Shown piece after piece: positions 5,681 through 6,725 of a stretch of DNA of 6,725 nucleotides. This stretch comes from DASPKW01 sp038244055 (lineage in GTDB: Bacteria; Planctomycetota; Phycisphaerae; Tepidisphaerales; Tepidisphaeraceae): NCBI GenBank assembly GCA_038244055.1, contig JBBRTW010000405.1, positions 1 to 6,725 of the forward strand, read 5' to 3'. The notes under the pieces are model-generated. The model made no database searches and was not told the DNA's origin. It saw only the letters and a list, made by a program, of their open reading frames with translations. How positions within the stretch are numbered: position 1 is the first letter of the stretch; each line of letters opens with the position of its first letter. A program made the translations under genes and the position numbers.

Positions 5681-5892
5681 ATGTAGGGCGCGCTTCAGCG
5701 CGCGGAACATTTAGGTCCCGCGCTATTCCAGGCTAGGCGTAGTGCGCGTTTCAGCGCGCGGAACATTCGGGTCCCGCGCTATTCCAGGGTAGGCGTAGGA
5801 CGCGCTTGAGCGCGCGGAACATTCGGGCCCCGCGCTATCGCGAGCGCTCGGGTGCAATCGCTGGCTCTCGCGCGCTAGGGCGCGCCCTACAT
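5681..5892. repeat. Repeat element: three 56-bp tandem units with 13-bp inverted ends
   Basis: Units begin at 5683, 5739 and 5795, each starting GTAG, at an exact 56 bp period. The first two are complete and differ at few positions; the third matches for about 44 bp to 5838 and then diverges. Each unit contains a GCGCGC-TTCA-GCGCGC type hairpin, and its right arm GCGCGG can instead pair with CCGCGC further on, giving two competing folds. The whole element is bounded by ATGTAGGGCGCGC (5681-5693) and its exact reverse complement (5880-5892). The right end also contains a 14 bp perfect palindrome, TAGGGCGCGCCCTA (5876-5889). It resembles a REP/MITE-like non-autonomous element. It lies between two convergent genes and overlaps the glycosyltransferase stop. 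No protein is encoded in it. Confidence 0.75.
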
Positions 5893-6725
5893 GGAAAGCG
5901 TCGTGGCCAAAGACGCTGATTCATGGCCGACGATTTGGCGGTAATGGGTCAGATGCTCGCGAGCGGAGGCGTCCCAGGAGAAGCGGGCGCTCAGCGCGAG
6001 CCCGGCCGCCCGGAGATGATCGTAGACGGATGGATCGGCGATCCATTTCATGGCGGCGGCGATGGCCGACACATCTTCGGGATCGACCAACAGCGCATCG
6101 GAGCGGTCGAGGTACTCGATAAAAGGCGGGGCGGCCGGCGCGATGACCGGTGTCCCGCAGGCCATGGCCTCCAACACCGCCAGCCCGAAACCTTCCTTCA
6201 CCGAGGGGAAAACCAGTGCATCGGCCAAACGAAAAACGGACGGCATTGCGCCGTCCGGAAGGGTGCCTGCGAGGATGACCGCCTGGCGCGCCTGGGGCGT
6301 CGCCTGGGAAAGCACCTGATTGAACTGCTGCCGGTAGGCCGAGTGATCCAGCAGGCTGACGCCGCCGGCGATGACGAGCTGCGCGCCGGGGTATTCCGCG
6401 CGGAGTTGGAGGAAGGCATGGAGCGACCCCACCGTATTCTTGCGCGGCTCGACACCGCCGAGGGCCAGGAAGACCGGGCCGGCTCCGAGGCCCAGGCGCT
6501 CGCGCCAGAGAGCATCATCGGGTGAGGGATTGGGGGAAAATCGCCGCGGGCTGACACCGGATGGGACGACGGCCGCCTCGACGCCGTAAATCTGCCGGAG
6601 CTTGCCTTTCCAAAGCCGGCTGACGCAAAGGCAGCGCTGGGCGGTGACGACCGAGCGGTCCTGGCAGGCGCTGAGGTACGGGTCATCCAAATCGTCGAGA
6701 TGGTGAACCGTGCGGAGAAAGCCGG
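5887..6725 (-). CDS. GT4 family glycosyltransferase, MSMEG_0565-like, 5'-truncated
   Basis: The frame is open to the right edge, leaving 278 residues: the end of the acceptor-binding N-terminal domain and the complete C-terminal nucleotide-sugar-binding domain of a GT-B fold enzyme. GT4 landmarks are the linker PSGVSPRRF, GGVEPRKN with basic residues for the donor phosphates, and EGFGLAVLEAMACGTPVIAP carrying the E-x7-E motif (Glu177 and Glu185 of the visible part). These enzymes transfer sugars from nucleotide donors with retention, often in polysaccharide, glycolipid or small glycoside synthesis. The edge segment RTVHHLDDLDDPYLSACQDRS matches my recollection of the MSMEG_0565 family, which occurs beside a conserved cluster of nitrilase, radical-SAM and GNAT genes; that family call is tentative. 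A TTG at 6690 is not the start, since family-like sequence continues upstream. The final Met codon and TAG lie in the inverted end of the neighbouring repeat. Confidence 0.88.
   Translation of the reverse strand, partial: GFLRTVHHLDDLDDPYLSACQDRSVVTAQRCLCVSRLWKGKLRQIYGVEAAVVPSGVSPRRFSPNPSPDDALWRERLGLGAGPVFLALGGVEPRKNTVGSLHAFLQLRAEYPGAQLVIAGGVSLLDHSAYRQQFNQVLSQATPQARQAVILAGTLPDGAMPSVFRLADALVFPSVKEGFGLAVLEAMACGTPVIAPAAPPFIEYLDRSDALLVDPEDVSAIAAAMKWIADPSVYDHLRAAGLALSARFSWDASAREHLTHYRQIVGHESASLATTLSM

Noticed and set aside
5681..5838. Possible CRISPR array, from regular repeats in 5681-5838
   Set aside because: The 56 bp units are directly adjacent with no unique spacers, and no cas genes are nearby.

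Overview
The window looks like a piece of a high-GC chromosome from a Planctomycetota bacterium, perhaps class Phycisphaerae. Three things point there: a PEP-CTERM-anchored extracytoplasmic protein, an HD-GYP protein with an N-terminal layout I associate with that phylum, and palindromic intergenic repeats of a type I recall from planctomycete genomes. Most genes lack a clear Shine-Dalgarno sequence. The assignment is inference; Verrucomicrobiota is the main alternative.

Layout from left to right. Positions 2-766 (+) hold the 3' part of a surface or secreted PEP-CTERM protein. It converges, with a 15 bp gap, on a histidine phosphatase (782-1324, -) in which two catalytic arginines are lysines. 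A 251 bp divergent gap leads to an HD-GYP protein (1576-2838, +), a probable cyclic-di-nucleotide phosphodiesterase with variant motifs and a G-run-rich 3' end. Converging on it is hemB (2911-3897, -), and behind hemB on the same strand an M29-type aminopeptidase (4023-5147, -). Both have a -10-like hexamer so close to the start codon that leaderless transcripts are likely.

The right part is richer in repeats. A palindromic REP-like cluster (5196-5335) lies in the gap between the aminopeptidase and a small unrecognised protein with a hydrophobic N-terminus (5408-5659, +). That gene is followed by an element of about 212 bp (5681-5892) made of three 56 bp tandem units and closed by 13 bp inverted ends. 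Its right end supplies the last Met codon and the stop codon of a GT4 glycosyltransferase (5887-6725, -) that runs off the window.

The genes do not form one pathway. They are mostly single-gene units in alternating directions: housekeeping (hemB, aminopeptidase), signalling (HD-GYP, phosphatase) and envelope (PEP-CTERM protein, perhaps the glycosyltransferase). I found no defence system, prophage, CRISPR array, tRNA or rRNA. The least ordinary parts are the two repeat elements, the variant catalytic motifs, and the glycosyltransferase, which resembles a family known from a conserved biosynthetic cluster that could continue past the right edge.
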